NCBI RefSeq assembly: GCF_003349955.1
Contig: NZ_QLKQ01000018.1
Coordinates: 28,923 to 92,922, forward strand
Length of the DNA: 64,000 bases
Direction of reading: 5' to 3'
Source: Azospirillum brasilense
Lineage (GTDB): Bacteria > Pseudomonadota > Alphaproteobacteria > Azospirillales > Azospirillaceae
Under the pieces are notes generated by a model that had not been told where the DNA came from, did no database searches, and was given only the letters and a program-made list of their open reading frames with translations. The first letter of the stretch is position 1. The number at the start of each line of letters is the position of its first letter. Of this stretch, positions 46,589-56,914 are shown in pieces. The position numbers were made by a program, and so were the translations under genes.

Positions 46589-46795
46589 ATGGCTGACACC
46601 TACAAGGTCGGCGGCATGACCTGCGGCGGCTGCGCCCGTTCGGTCACCAACGCCATCGGCAAGCTGGCGCCGGGCGCCGCCGTGACGGTGGACCTCGACG
46701 CCGGCACCGTGGCCGTTGAGGGCGGTGTCGCCCCGGAGACGGTGAAGAAGGCCGTGGAAGGCGCCGGTTTCGACTTCGGCGGCCAGGCCGTCTAA
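46589..46795 (+). CDS. Heavy-metal-associated (CopZ-like) protein
   Basis: A 68-aa ferredoxin-fold HMA protein. The metal site MTCGGC has Cys12 and Cys15. Such proteins carry Cu(I) to P-type ATPases or regulators. No copper ATPase gene is in the window. GAGGAGA precedes the ATG. The TAA stop (46793-46795) lies in the terminal repeat of the palindromic element that follows, so the natural C-terminus may have been altered by the insertion. Confidence 0.92.
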   Translation: MADTYKVGGMTCGGCARSVTNAIGKLAPGAAVTVDLDAGTVAVEGGVAPETVKKAVEGAGFDFGGQAV

Positions 46796-46968
46796 AGCGA
46801 ACTTCCGTTCGCTTTAGACTCATATCGCCTCATTCGCCGGCTCTCAGCGGATGCCGATGGCATCCGCCTGCCGCCAGCGGGAACTTTGTTCCCGCGAGAG
46901 GCAGGCTCCGGTCGCATGTGCGACCGGGACCGCCGTCGCGGTCCAAAGCGGGTTGCAAACCGCTTTGG
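46792..46968 (-). repeat. Modular palindromic element, family A copy 2
   Basis: A 177-bp element in inverse orientation to the copy at 16933. Left end hairpin CTAAAGCGAAC...GTTCGCTTTAG (46792-46817), shared block ATCGCCTCATTCGCCGG, then an extra module of about 64 bp (46841-46904) with hairpins GCGGATGCC-gat-GGCATCCGC and GCGGGAAC-ttt-GTTCCCGC, the latter inside a GCCTGCC/GGCAGGC stem, then the shared CCGGTCGC and GGACCGC hairpins and the end hairpin AAAGCGGG...CCGCTTT (46945-46966). It fills the gap between two convergent genes and probably acts as a two-way terminator. No clear target-site duplication. Confidence 0.87.
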
Positions 46969-46972
46969 CGCG

Positions 46973-47770
46973 TCAGGCCGGGCGGCGCAGCCGCCACACC
47001 AGCAGTCCGCCGGCCCAGGACAGCGACACCGCCAGCGCGGCGCCGAGCGCCACGAACCGCCCGGCGGGTTCGGCCAGAAGATGGGCGGTGGTCAGCGCCA
47101 GGGCGAGACCGGGGTTGGTCAGCAGCGCGCTGCGCATCGCCGCGGCGACCACGCCGCCGCCCAGGCGGCCGTGCAGGATCGCCGTCAGGCTGGTGAGCGC
47201 GATGGGGTAGACGGCGGCGATGCCGGTGGCCGCCGGTCCGATGCTGTGGCTGAGCGTGGTCACCGTGGCGACCAGCAGGCCGACGAGGCCGGCGCGGGCG
47301 GGGATGTCGTACCAGCGCGACCGCGCGGTCCGGACCACCGTGTCCGGCGGGATCGGGGCGGACGCCGCCCAGGCGGCGATGCCGTAGCAGACCAGGGTCA
47401 GCAGCAGCGCCAGAGGCAGCGTCCAGGCGACGGCCGAGCGCAGGCTGGCCGCCACGACGATCCAGAAGAGGGAGCTGGTGAGGACGGTCGCGGGCATGCT
47501 CCAGCGCGGCGCGATCCGCACCAGAAGCGCCAGATAGAGGACGATCGTCGCGTTCCCGACCATTCCCGACAGGGCGGCGTCGGCGACGAAGCCGTCGCCA
47601 TGCTCCATCGCGAGCATCACGAAGGCCGGGCCGGTCGAGACGGGCAGGGCGGTGATCATGCCGCCATAGAAGGGGCCGGCCTTCTCCGCCGCCAGCGAGG
47701 CGGCGACGACGACCAGGGCCGCCGCCACGATCTTGACGATCAGCGGCAGCAGCAGCGCATCGAGGGGCAT
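46973..47770 (-). CDS. Integral membrane protein of unknown function, 265 aa
   Basis: A very hydrophobic protein with about eight helices and two related halves, one starting LIVKIVAAALVVVAASLAAEKAGPFYGGMITALP and a second around ARAGLVGLLVATVTTLSHSIGPAATGIAAVYPIALTSL. The pattern suggests a small transporter-like protein, but I cannot name a family. It lies 7 bases after trpE and is probably cotranscribed with it; its stop is 4 bases from the palindromic element. Confidence 0.8.
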   Translation of the reverse strand: MPLDALLLPLIVKIVAAALVVVAASLAAEKAGPFYGGMITALPVSTGPAFVMLAMEHGDGFVADAALSGMVGNATIVLYLALLVRIAPRWSMPATVLTSSLFWIVVAASLRSAVAWTLPLALLLTLVCYGIAAWAASAPIPPDTVVRTARSRWYDIPARAGLVGLLVATVTTLSHSIGPAATGIAAVYPIALTSLTAILHGRLGGGVVAAAMRSALLTNPGLALALTTAHLLAEPAGRFVALGAALAVSLSWAGGLLVWRLRRPA

Positions 47771-47777
47771 GCGGTCC

Positions 47778-49289
47778 TTACCGGGCGGAGGTCTCGCGGA
47801 CGGTTTCCTCCGCGGCGCGGATCAGGGCCATCGACTTGTTGACGGTCTCCTGGTACTCGGCCTCCGGATCGCTGTCGGCGACCACGCCGCCACCGGCCTG
47901 CACATACATCATGCCGTCCTTCAGCACGGCGGTGCGCAGCGCGATGCAGGTGTCCATGGCGCCCGACGCGCCGAAATAGCCGACGCAGCCGGCGTAGACG
48001 CCGCGGCGGGCCTTCTCCAACTCGTCGATGATCTGCATGGCGCGGACCTTCGGCGCCCCCGAGACGGTGCCGGCGGGGAAGCCGGCGACCAGCGCGTCCA
48101 GCGCGTCGTGCTTCGGGTCGAGCTCGCCCTCGACGTTGGAGACGATGTGCATGACGTGGCTGTACAGCTCCACAAGCATCTTCTGCGTCACCTTGACGGT
48201 GCCGGTGCGCGCCACGCGGCCCACGTCGTTGCGGCCGAGGTCGAGCAGCATCAGATGCTCGGCCAGCTCCTTGGGATCGCTCAGCAGGTCCTCGGCCAGC
48301 GCCTGGTCCTCCGCCGCCGTGGCGCCGCGCTTGCGGGTGCCGGCGATGGGGCGGACGGTCACCTTGCCGTCGCGCACGCGCACCAGGATCTCCGGGCTGG
48401 AGCCGACGACCGACAGCTCGCCGAAGTCGCAGTGGAACAGGAAGGGCGACGGGTTCAGGCGGCGCAGCGTGCGGTACAGCGCCAGCGGCGACGGTTTGAA
48501 GGGGAAGCGGATGCGCTGGGACGGCACGACCTGGAAGATGTCGCCGGCCCGGATGTACTCCTTCGCCCGCTCGACGATCGCGTGATACTCCTCGCGCGTC
48601 GTGTTGGAGGTCCAGGCGAGCGGCAATCCGTCCTTGGTCCGCGGCTCCCGCCGGTAGGGCAGGGGGCGTTCCAGATCGGCCACCGCGTCCATCAGCCGCT
48701 CGCGGGCGTCGCCATAGGCGGCGGCGCCGTCGACTCCCGGCTTCGGCCAGACGGGGGTGACCAGAGTCACCGAATCGGTGTGGCTGTCGAAGATGGCGAC
48801 GATGCTCGGCCGCGACAGGATGGCGTCGGGGATTCCCAGCTCATCCGGGTTGTCGTCCGGCAGCCGTTCCATCAGCCGGACCATGTCGTAGGTCAGGTAG
48901 CCGAACAGGCCGGCGGCCATCGGCGGCAGGGCGTCCGGCAGGTCGATGCGGCTCTCGTTGATGAGGGTGCGCAGCGACTCCAGCGGGGCGGCGTCGATGG
49001 GTTGGTAGGCGTCGCGGTCGTGCAGGGCGTTGCGGTTCACCTCCGCCCGGTCGCGGCGGCAGCGCCAGACCAGATCGGGCTTGAAGCCGATCACCGAGTA
49101 GCGGTCGCGCCGCGACCCCGCCCCGCGCTCCGCCGACTCGAAGAGGAAGCCGAAGGGCCGCCCGTCGGCCAGCTTCATGTAGGCGGAGACGGGGGTCTCC
49201 AGATCGCTGACCAGCGTGGTCCACACCACTTGCGGCTTGCCGGCCTCATAAGCGGTGTGGAAGGCGGCGGATTCCGGCTGAACCTTCAC
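47778..49289 (-). CDS. trpE: Anthranilate synthase component I
   Basis: A 503-aa chorismate-utilising enzyme, first step of tryptophan synthesis with TrpG. The feedback-inhibition segment contains LFES at residues 49-52 (LLES in the enterobacterial enzyme), and the catalytic half has PIAGTRKRGATAAEDQALAED, LLDLGRNDVGRVA and GTVSGAPKVRAMQIIDELE. It is stand-alone and not fused to TrpG. It follows the PpiD-like gene by 37 bases, so no room for a classical leader-peptide attenuator is seen. Confidence 0.96.
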   Translation of the reverse strand: MKVQPESAAFHTAYEAGKPQVVWTTLVSDLETPVSAYMKLADGRPFGFLFESAERGAGSRRDRYSVIGFKPDLVWRCRRDRAEVNRNALHDRDAYQPIDAAPLESLRTLINESRIDLPDALPPMAAGLFGYLTYDMVRLMERLPDDNPDELGIPDAILSRPSIVAIFDSHTDSVTLVTPVWPKPGVDGAAAYGDARERLMDAVADLERPLPYRREPRTKDGLPLAWTSNTTREEYHAIVERAKEYIRAGDIFQVVPSQRIRFPFKPSPLALYRTLRRLNPSPFLFHCDFGELSVVGSSPEILVRVRDGKVTVRPIAGTRKRGATAAEDQALAEDLLSDPKELAEHLMLLDLGRNDVGRVARTGTVKVTQKMLVELYSHVMHIVSNVEGELDPKHDALDALVAGFPAGTVSGAPKVRAMQIIDELEKARRGVYAGCVGYFGASGAMDTCIALRTAVLKDGMMYVQAGGGVVADSDPEAEYQETVNKSMALIRAAEETVRETSAR

Positions 49290-49326
49290 GGGACGGGCCT
49301 CGGCTGAGTGGGGCGATTGAGAGTGG

Positions 49327-51213
49327 TTAGTTGCCGCTGGCGAAGAACTGGTCGATGCGGTTGCGGTGAACCTCGACCGGGTAGCTGTTGCGCAGCGCGT
49401 TGCCGAACTGGGCCATGATGTCGCTTTCCAGCCCCTGGGCGACGGTGCTCTCCACGGTCGCCAGCGTGGCGTCGCTGGCCGCCGGGTCCGCCGGGATGAT
49501 CTCCTTCAGGCGGGCGACGACCTGGCTGTCGGCGGTGGCGCCGGTCACCGTCTCGCCGGGCTTCACCTCGAACAGCTTGCGCACCAGCTCGCCCGGCAGC
49601 CCCTCGACCGAACGGGCGTCGCGGGTGAAGGGCGTGGTCATGGCGAAGCTGGCGCCGGACTGGCTGGCGACGTCCTGCGCCGCGGCCTCCGAGCCCTGCT
49701 TCAGCTTGGCGGCGATGTCCTGGGCCTTCTCGGCGGCCAACTTGGCGCGCTTGTCGTCCTGCCAGCCGGCGACGGCCTGATCGCGCACCTCGGCCAGCGG
49801 CTTGGGGGCGGCCGGCGTCACGCCGTCGACGCGCACGGCGTAGAAGACGTTGTTGGGGGCCTCGGTCAGGTTCGAGGTGGCGCCGGAGGCGAGCTGGAAA
49901 GCGGTCTGCACCATGGCGGCGAAGTTCGGGCGGCCGGGGGCGGCGTCCTTGCCGTCCGGCGCCTTGCCGCTGCTGTCGACCGCGGCGATCTTGGCGATGG
50001 GCAGCGACTGGGCCTGGGCGACCTCCTCCAGCGGCGCGCCGCTGGCGAGCTGGTCCTCGACCCGGTTGGCGATGGAGTAGAGCGAATCCATCGCCTTCTC
50101 CTTGCGCAGCTCGGCGAGGAGCTGGTCGCGGGCCTCCTCGAAGGTCTTGGTGGCGCCCGGCTGGATGGCGGTGACCGTCAGGACGTGCCAGCCCAGCCCG
50201 CTGCGCACGGCGTCGCTGACGGCACCCTGGGCCAGGGCGAAGGCGGCGTCGCCGATCTCCGGCAACTCGTTGCGGGTGACGGTGTCGAGCGTGATGACGT
50301 CGGTCCCGGCGTCCTTGGCGGCGGCGGTCAGGCCCTTGGTCTTGGCGGCCTCGGCGATCTGCTTGGCCTTCGCCTCGTCGTCGGCCAGAACCATCTCCAC
50401 CGTGCGGCGCTCCGGCGTGCCGAGTTCGTCGGCGCGCTCGTCGTAGGCGGCGCGGAGTTCGTTGTCGGGGATCTGGATGTCCTTGGCGATCTCGTCGGCG
50501 GAGAGCTGGGCGATGCTCAGCGAGCGGTATTCCGGCGCGGTGAAGCGGACCTGATGGTCCTCGTAATAGCGGGTCAGCTCCGCCTCGTCGGGCACGCCGA
50601 CGTCGCCGATGGCGGCGTTGGGCAGGGTGACCACCTCGGCCACGCGGCGCTCCCCGCGGAAGCGGTAGAGGTCCTGGACCAGCGGCTTCGGCGGGGTCAC
50701 CCCGGCGCCGACCGCGCCGGCCACCAGCTCGCGCGCGGTCTCGCGGCGCAGCAAGGCGACGTAGCCGTCCTCGGTCAGCTGGTTGTTGCGCAGCACGCTG
50801 CGGAACTGGGCCGCGTCGAACTGGTTCTGCGCGTTGCGGAAGGCCGGCTCCTCGGCGATGCGCTGGCGCACCACGTCCGGGCCGACCGAGATCCCGGCGT
50901 CGCGCGCCGCCTGATCGTAGAGCGCGCGCTGCACCAGCGCCGACAGCGACTGGTCGAGCAGGCCGAACTGGCGCGCCTGCTCCGTCGTCAGATTGCCGCC
51001 CACCATCGGGCGCAGCCGCTCCATCTGACGGCGGAACTCCTGGTCCAGTTCCGCCCGGTCGATCTCCACCTTGCCGACGGAGGCGACGGTGCTGGAAATC
51101 CCGCCTGTGCGGATCATGTCGCCGATGCCCCAGGCCGCGAAGCTGACGATGAGGAGCACGAACAGGATCTTGACGACCCACGAACCGGCGTAAGTGCGGA
51201 TGAACTGAAGCAT
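49327..51213 (-). CDS. ppiD: PpiD-type periplasmic peptidyl-prolyl isomerase / folding chaperone
   Basis: A 628-aa membrane-anchored chaperone. One N-terminal helix (VVKILFVLLIVSFAAWGIGDMI) precedes a SurA-like N-terminal chaperone domain (residues about 35-180), a parvulin PPIC domain in the middle (about 230-350, with GLGWHVLTVTAIQPG) and a long C-terminal helical part. It assists proteins leaving the Sec translocon. Its position before trpE is a conserved alphaproteobacterial order; it diverges from tpiA. Confidence 0.9.
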   Translation of the reverse strand: MLQFIRTYAGSWVVKILFVLLIVSFAAWGIGDMIRTGGISSTVASVGKVEIDRAELDQEFRRQMERLRPMVGGNLTTEQARQFGLLDQSLSALVQRALYDQAARDAGISVGPDVVRQRIAEEPAFRNAQNQFDAAQFRSVLRNNQLTEDGYVALLRRETARELVAGAVGAGVTPPKPLVQDLYRFRGERRVAEVVTLPNAAIGDVGVPDEAELTRYYEDHQVRFTAPEYRSLSIAQLSADEIAKDIQIPDNELRAAYDERADELGTPERRTVEMVLADDEAKAKQIAEAAKTKGLTAAAKDAGTDVITLDTVTRNELPEIGDAAFALAQGAVSDAVRSGLGWHVLTVTAIQPGATKTFEEARDQLLAELRKEKAMDSLYSIANRVEDQLASGAPLEEVAQAQSLPIAKIAAVDSSGKAPDGKDAAPGRPNFAAMVQTAFQLASGATSNLTEAPNNVFYAVRVDGVTPAAPKPLAEVRDQAVAGWQDDKRAKLAAEKAQDIAAKLKQGSEAAAQDVASQSGASFAMTTPFTRDARSVEGLPGELVRKLFEVKPGETVTGATADSQVVARLKEIIPADPAASDATLATVESTVAQGLESDIMAQFGNALRNSYPVEVHRNRIDQFFASGN

Positions 51214-51430
51214 GGGACCCGAAGTGAGTGCGCTGAGGGCGGCCCTGCGGCCGGGGCGGCATCATAGGCACCCCGCGAAAGCCCGGCAACACCCCATTTC
51301 CCCCGCGATTCCCCATCGGAAAGAACCCGTTGGACGGGTGGAAATGCCCGGCACTCCTTGCTAGACAGGGGGCGCACTTTGAAAACGAACACCCGCACCC
51401 AACAAACGAGAGCCGGAGGACGAAAACGCC

Positions 51431-52186
51431 ATGGCCGCACGCCGCAAACTGATTGCCGGGAACTGGAAGATGAACGGGCTGAAGGCCGACGGGCTGGATC
51501 TGGCCTCGGACCTCGCCGGGCGCCTGACGGGGGCCGGGACGGTCGCCTTCGACATGCTGGTGTGCCCGCCCTTCCCGCTGCTGTTCCCGGTGGGCGACGC
51601 CATCTCCGGCAGCCCGCTGGCGCTGGGCGCGCAGGACTGCCACGCCAAGACCTCCGGCGCACACACCGGCGACGTCAGCCCGGCCATGCTGACCGACGCC
51701 GGCTGCCGCTACGTCATCCTCGGCCATTCGGAGCGCCGCGCCGACCACGCTGAATCCGACGCGCAGGTCGCCGCCAAGGCCGCCGCCGCCCACAAGGCCG
51801 GCCTGATCGCCATCATCTGCGTCGGCGAGACGGAGGCGCAGCGCGACGCCGGGCAGGCCAACAGCGTCGTCGCCAGCCAGCTCAAGGGCTCGATCCCGGA
51901 GGGCGCCACCGCGGCGAACACCGTCATCGCCTACGAGCCGGTCTGGGCCATCGGCACCGGCAAGACCGCCACGCCGGACGACGTCAAGGCGATGCACGCC
52001 CACATCCGGGCGGAGCTGGCCGGCAAGACCGCCGATCCCGACGCCGTGCGCGTCCTCTACGGCGGCTCGGTGAAGCCGGGCAACGCGGCGGAACTGATGG
52101 CGGTGGAGAATGTGGACGGCGCGCTGGTCGGCGGGGCCGCGCTGAAGGCGGACGATTTCTGGGCGATCGCCACCAGTTGCCGCTAG
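51431..52186 (+). CDS. tpiA: Triosephosphate isomerase
   Basis: A 251-aa TIM-barrel glycolytic enzyme. Catalytic Lys is in AGNWKMNG, His in LGHSERR, Glu in [16 protein letters not shown] (with the flexible loop), and [10 protein letters not shown] binds phosphate. Start preceded by GAGCCGGAGGA. Followed by a hairpin and secG, the usual tpiA-secG-pyrG order. Confidence 0.97.
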   Translation: MAARRKLIAGNWKMNGLKADGLDLASDLAGRLTGAGTVAFDMLVCPPFPLLFPVGDAISGSPLALGAQDCHAKTSGAHTGDVSPAMLTDAGCRYVILGHSERRADHAESDAQVAAKAAAAHKAGLIAIICVGETEAQRDAGQANSVVASQLKGSIPEGATAANTVIAYEPVWAIGTGKTATPDDVKAMHAHIRAELAGKTADPDAVRVLYGGSVKPGNAAELMAVENVDGALVGGAALKADDFWAIATSCR

Positions 52187-52220
52187 CATATCGCGCAGGA
52201 CCGCGTTAAAAACAGTGGGC

Positions 52221-52256
52221 GCGCGCCACGGGCCCTTGCCAAGGTCCGTGGCGCGC
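52221..52256 (+). terminator. Hairpin between tpiA and secG
   Basis: A 14-bp stem (GCGCGCCACGGGCC / GGTCCGTGGCGCGC, one G-U) with an 8-nt loop 35 bases after the tpiA stop. It lacks a clean T-run (TGTTGGTTT follows), so it may pause or stabilise RNA rather than fully terminate. Confidence 0.55.
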
Positions 52257-52314
52257 TGTTGGTTTGGGCGGTCCCTGCGGATCGCTCCGGGAAGGGATCA
52301 AGGGAACGGGCTGC

Positions 52315-54436
<2,122 letters not shown>

Positions 54437-54578
54437 TGTGACCATACGGGGGAGGGCATTCCTCCCCCGCGTGTTCCGGTTCCGGGTTTTCCGTGGGTAT
54501 AGTGACAGCGGCGGCCGAGCCAACGGCCGCCGCTTTTGCGTTACGGGCCAGGAAAAAACCAAGGGAAGGGACACAACC

Positions 54579-55277
54579 ATGACCGACATCAGCATCCCCG
54601 CCGGCGACGGCGGCAGCTTTTCCGCCTATGTGGCCAAGCCGGCGGGCGGCGGACCGGCGCCGGGACTTGTCGTCATCCAGGAAATCTTCGGGGTCAATCA
54701 GGTCATGCGCGACCTGTGCGACGGCTTCGCCGCCCAGGGCTGGCTGGCCGTCTGCCCGGACCTGTTCTGGCGGCAGGAACCGGGTGTCCAGATCACCGAC
54801 AAGACCCAGGAGGAGTGGAACCGCGCCTTCGCTCTGATGAACGGCATGGACCAGGACAAGGCGGTGGACGACCTCAAGGCCACCCTGGCGTGGCTGCGCC
54901 AGAATCCGGATTGCACCGGCAAGGCCGGGTCGGTCGGCTACTGCCTGGGCGGCCGGCTGGCCTTCATGATGGCGGCGCGCTCCGATTCCGACGCCAACGT
55001 CAGCTATTACGGCGTCGGGCTGGACGGTCTGGCCGGCGAGGCGGTGAGCATCACCAAGCCGCTTCTGATGCACATCGCCGAGAAGGACCAGTTCGTGCCG
55101 GCGGAGGCGCGGGAGACCATCCTGGCCGCGGTGAAGGGCAACCCGAACGTTACCGCCCACGTCTATCCGGGCGTGGACCACGCATTCGCCCGCGCCGGCG
55201 GCGCCCATTTCGACGCCGAGGCGGCGGAGCTGGCCAACGGACGCACGGCAGCCTTCTTCAAGCAGCATCTGGGTTGA
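54579..55277 (+). CDS. Dienelactone hydrolase family protein (cytoplasmic)
   Basis: A 232-aa alpha/beta hydrolase without signal peptide. The Cys nucleophile is in [14 protein letters not shown]; the acid is in [12 protein letters not shown] and the His in [31 protein letters not shown] is the family N-terminal substrate segment. Physiological substrate unknown. A strong AAGGGAAGGG site precedes ATG 54579. It lies alone between pyrG and kdsA; a second, secreted family member is at 10438-11295. Confidence 0.9.
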   Translation: MTDISIPAGDGGSFSAYVAKPAGGGPAPGLVVIQEIFGVNQVMRDLCDGFAAQGWLAVCPDLFWRQEPGVQITDKTQEEWNRAFALMNGMDQDKAVDDLKATLAWLRQNPDCTGKAGSVGYCLGGRLAFMMAARSDSDANVSYYGVGLDGLAGEAVSITKPLLMHIAEKDQFVPAEARETILAAVKGNPNVTAHVYPGVDHAFARAGGAHFDAEAAELANGRTAAFFKQHLG

Positions 55278-55380
55278 CGCCATTCCGGTTGACCGGGATC
55301 GCCGATATCTGGGAAGGAAAGGGCAGCGCGAGGGGGGCTTCGGCATGCGTCCCCTCGCATTGCTTTTTGGAGAGCACGGG

Positions 55381-56208
55381 ATGACCACCGCCAAGACCGT
55401 CCAGATCGGCACCCTGACCATCGCCAACGATCGGCCCTTCACCCTGATCGCCGGACCGTGCCAGATGGAGAGCCGCGACCACGCGCTGGAGACGGCGGCG
55501 GCGCTGGTGGAGATGACCGGCGCGCTGGGCATCGGGCTGATCTACAAGTCGTCCTTCGACAAGGCCAACCGCACCTCCATCAGCACGGCGCGCGGCCTCG
55601 GCATGGACAAGGCGCTGCCGATCTTCGCGGAGATCAAGGAGCGGTTCGGCTGCCCGGTGATCACCGACGTGCACGAGGCCGACCAGTGCGCCGCCGTGGC
55701 CGAGGTGATGGACGTCCTCCAGATCCCCGCCTTCCTGTGCCGCCAGACCGACCTGCTGATCGCCGCCGCCAGGACGGGCCGGGCGGTCAACGTCAAAAAG
55801 GGCCAGTTCCTCGCCCCCTGGGACATGAAGAACGTCGCGGCGAAGCTGGTGGCGTCGGGCAACGACAAGGTGCTGCTGTGCGAGCGCGGCGCCAGCTTCG
55901 GCTACAACACGCTGGTGTCGGACATGCGGTCGCTGCCGATCATGGCGGAGACCGGCTTCCCGGTGGTCTTCGACGCCACCCATTCCGTGCAGCAGCCGGG
56001 CGGGCAGGGCACCACCTCGGGGGGGCAGCGCGAGTTCGTTCCGGTGCTGGCCCGCGCCGCCATCGCCGTGGGCGTCGCCGCGGTCTTTATGGAAACCCAT
56101 GAGAATCCGGACTGCGCGCCCAGCGACGGCCCGAACATGGTCCCGCTGAAGGAGATGCCGGCCCTGCTGGCGCGGCTCCAGGCCTTCGACCGTCTGGCGA
56201 AGGCCTGA
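55381..56208 (+). CDS. kdsA: 3-deoxy-8-phosphooctulonate (KDO-8-P) synthase
   Basis: A 275-aa TIM-barrel enzyme that condenses phosphoenolpyruvate with arabinose-5-phosphate to make KDO-8-P for the LPS inner core, complementing the lipid A genes earlier in the window. Motifs are [27 protein letters not shown], and [16 protein letters not shown] 55381 after GGAGAGC. The conserved order pyrG-kdsA-eno is interrupted here by the pqq operon. Confidence 0.96.
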   Translation: MTTAKTVQIGTLTIANDRPFTLIAGPCQMESRDHALETAAALVEMTGALGIGLIYKSSFDKANRTSISTARGLGMDKALPIFAEIKERFGCPVITDVHEADQCAAVAEVMDVLQIPAFLCRQTDLLIAAARTGRAVNVKKGQFLAPWDMKNVAAKLVASGNDKVLLCERGASFGYNTLVSDMRSLPIMAETGFPVVFDATHSVQQPGGQGTTSGGQREFVPVLARAAIAVGVAAVFMETHENPDCAPSDGPNMVPLKEMPALLARLQAFDRLAKA

Positions 56209-56237
56209 CGGGGGGGCCTGACGAAAGGACAGGTTTC

Positions 56238-56306
56238 GGAACGGCGTGCCGTTCCCGGCGTTGCCCAGACACCGCGGGCGCCGCGCTTCCGCTGGAGCGC
56301 CCGCGG
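56238..56306. other. Two hairpins between kdsA and the helix-hairpin-helix gene
   Basis: Inverted repeat GGAACGGC-gt-GCCGTTCC (56238-56255) and a 10-bp stem CCGCGGGCGC / GCGCCCGCGG (56272-56281, 56297-56306). Neither has a T-run; possible kdsA terminator or 5' leader structure of the next gene. Confidence 0.5.
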
Positions 56307-56327
56307 GTTGAGCCATGGAGCAACGCC

Positions 56328-56765
56328 ATGAAGCCGATCCGCCTGTTCGCCATCGCCGCCGTCGCCAGCCTTGGTGCGATGATCGCCGTTCCCGCCGTCG
56401 CGCAGTCGACCGCGCCGTCCGCAATGCCGTCCACCACGCCGATGCCGCAGGCCAAGCCGGCCATGCCGCCGGGCCACAGCGGCACCACCACCGTACCGCC
56501 GATGGGCAGCGGGTCGTCATCGTCTGCGGCGAAAGCCAAGGTCATCGACCTCAACACCGCCGGCAAGGACGAGCTTCAGACCCTGCCGGGAATCGGCGAG
56601 GCGCGGTCCGAGGCCATCGTGAAGAACCGCCCCTACCGGTCCAAGGACGAGCTGGTCAGCAAGAAGATCGTGCCGCAGAACGTCTACGACGACATCAAGG
56701 GCCGCATCGCCGCGGTCGGCGGTTCGAAAACCAGCGCATCGGCGGCAACCACCCCAAAGAAGTGA
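56328..56765 (+). CDS. Secreted helix-hairpin-helix (ComEA-like) protein
   Basis: A 145-aa protein with a signal peptide (cleaved near AVAQ at residue 26), a low-complexity Pro/Met/Ser linker (TPMPQAKPAMPPGHSGTT) and a C-terminal helix-hairpin-helix pair (VIDLNTAGKDELQTLPGIG, then DELVSKKIVPQNVYDDIKGRI). This is the ComEA DNA-binding fold; with comEC also in the window a DNA-uptake role is possible but unproven, since many such proteins have no known function. It is convergent with pqqE across a palindromic repeat. Confidence 0.85.
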   Translation: MKPIRLFAIAAVASLGAMIAVPAVAQSTAPSAMPSTTPMPQAKPAMPPGHSGTTTVPPMGSGSSSSAAKAKVIDLNTAGKDELQTLPGIGEARSEAIVKNRPYRSKDELVSKKIVPQNVYDDIKGRIAAVGGSKTSASAATTPKK

Positions 56766-56772
56766 GCCACTT

Positions 56773-56890
56773 CCCTCTCCCCTCCGGGGAGAGGGTTAGG
56801 GTGAGGGGGTTGGCGCGTGTCGTTACGTTCGGCACAAGCGCATCCCCCTCACCGGCCCTGCAGGCCACCCTCTCCCCGGAGGGGAGAGGG
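56773..56890 (-). repeat. Dispersed palindromic intergenic element, family B copy 2
   Basis: Reverse-complement arrangement of the element at 8045-8222: hairpin CCCTCTCCCC-tc-CGGGGAGAGGG, block TTAGGGTGAGGGGG, core ACGTTCGGCACAAGCGC, block CCCCCTCACCGGCC, and a closing CCCTCTCCCC/GGGGAGAGGG hairpin. It fills the 149-bp space between the convergent ComEA-like gene and pqqE and probably serves as a two-way terminator. Its arms are simple hairpins, without the nested hairpins of copy 1. Confidence 0.87.
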
Positions 56891-56914
56891 CTACAGACCC
56901 TTGGGAATCGGCCT

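Noticed and set aside
49286..52189. 967-codon open frame on the minus strand across ppiD and tpiA
   Set aside because: It is a shadow: composition is Arg/Gly/Ala-rich without motifs, and it covers ppiD in another frame and tpiA on the other strand.
54447..54469. GC-rich hairpin after pyrG as a terminator
   Set aside because: A 9-bp stem CGGGGGAGG/CCTCCCCCG is present but no T-run follows, so it was not listed as a terminator.
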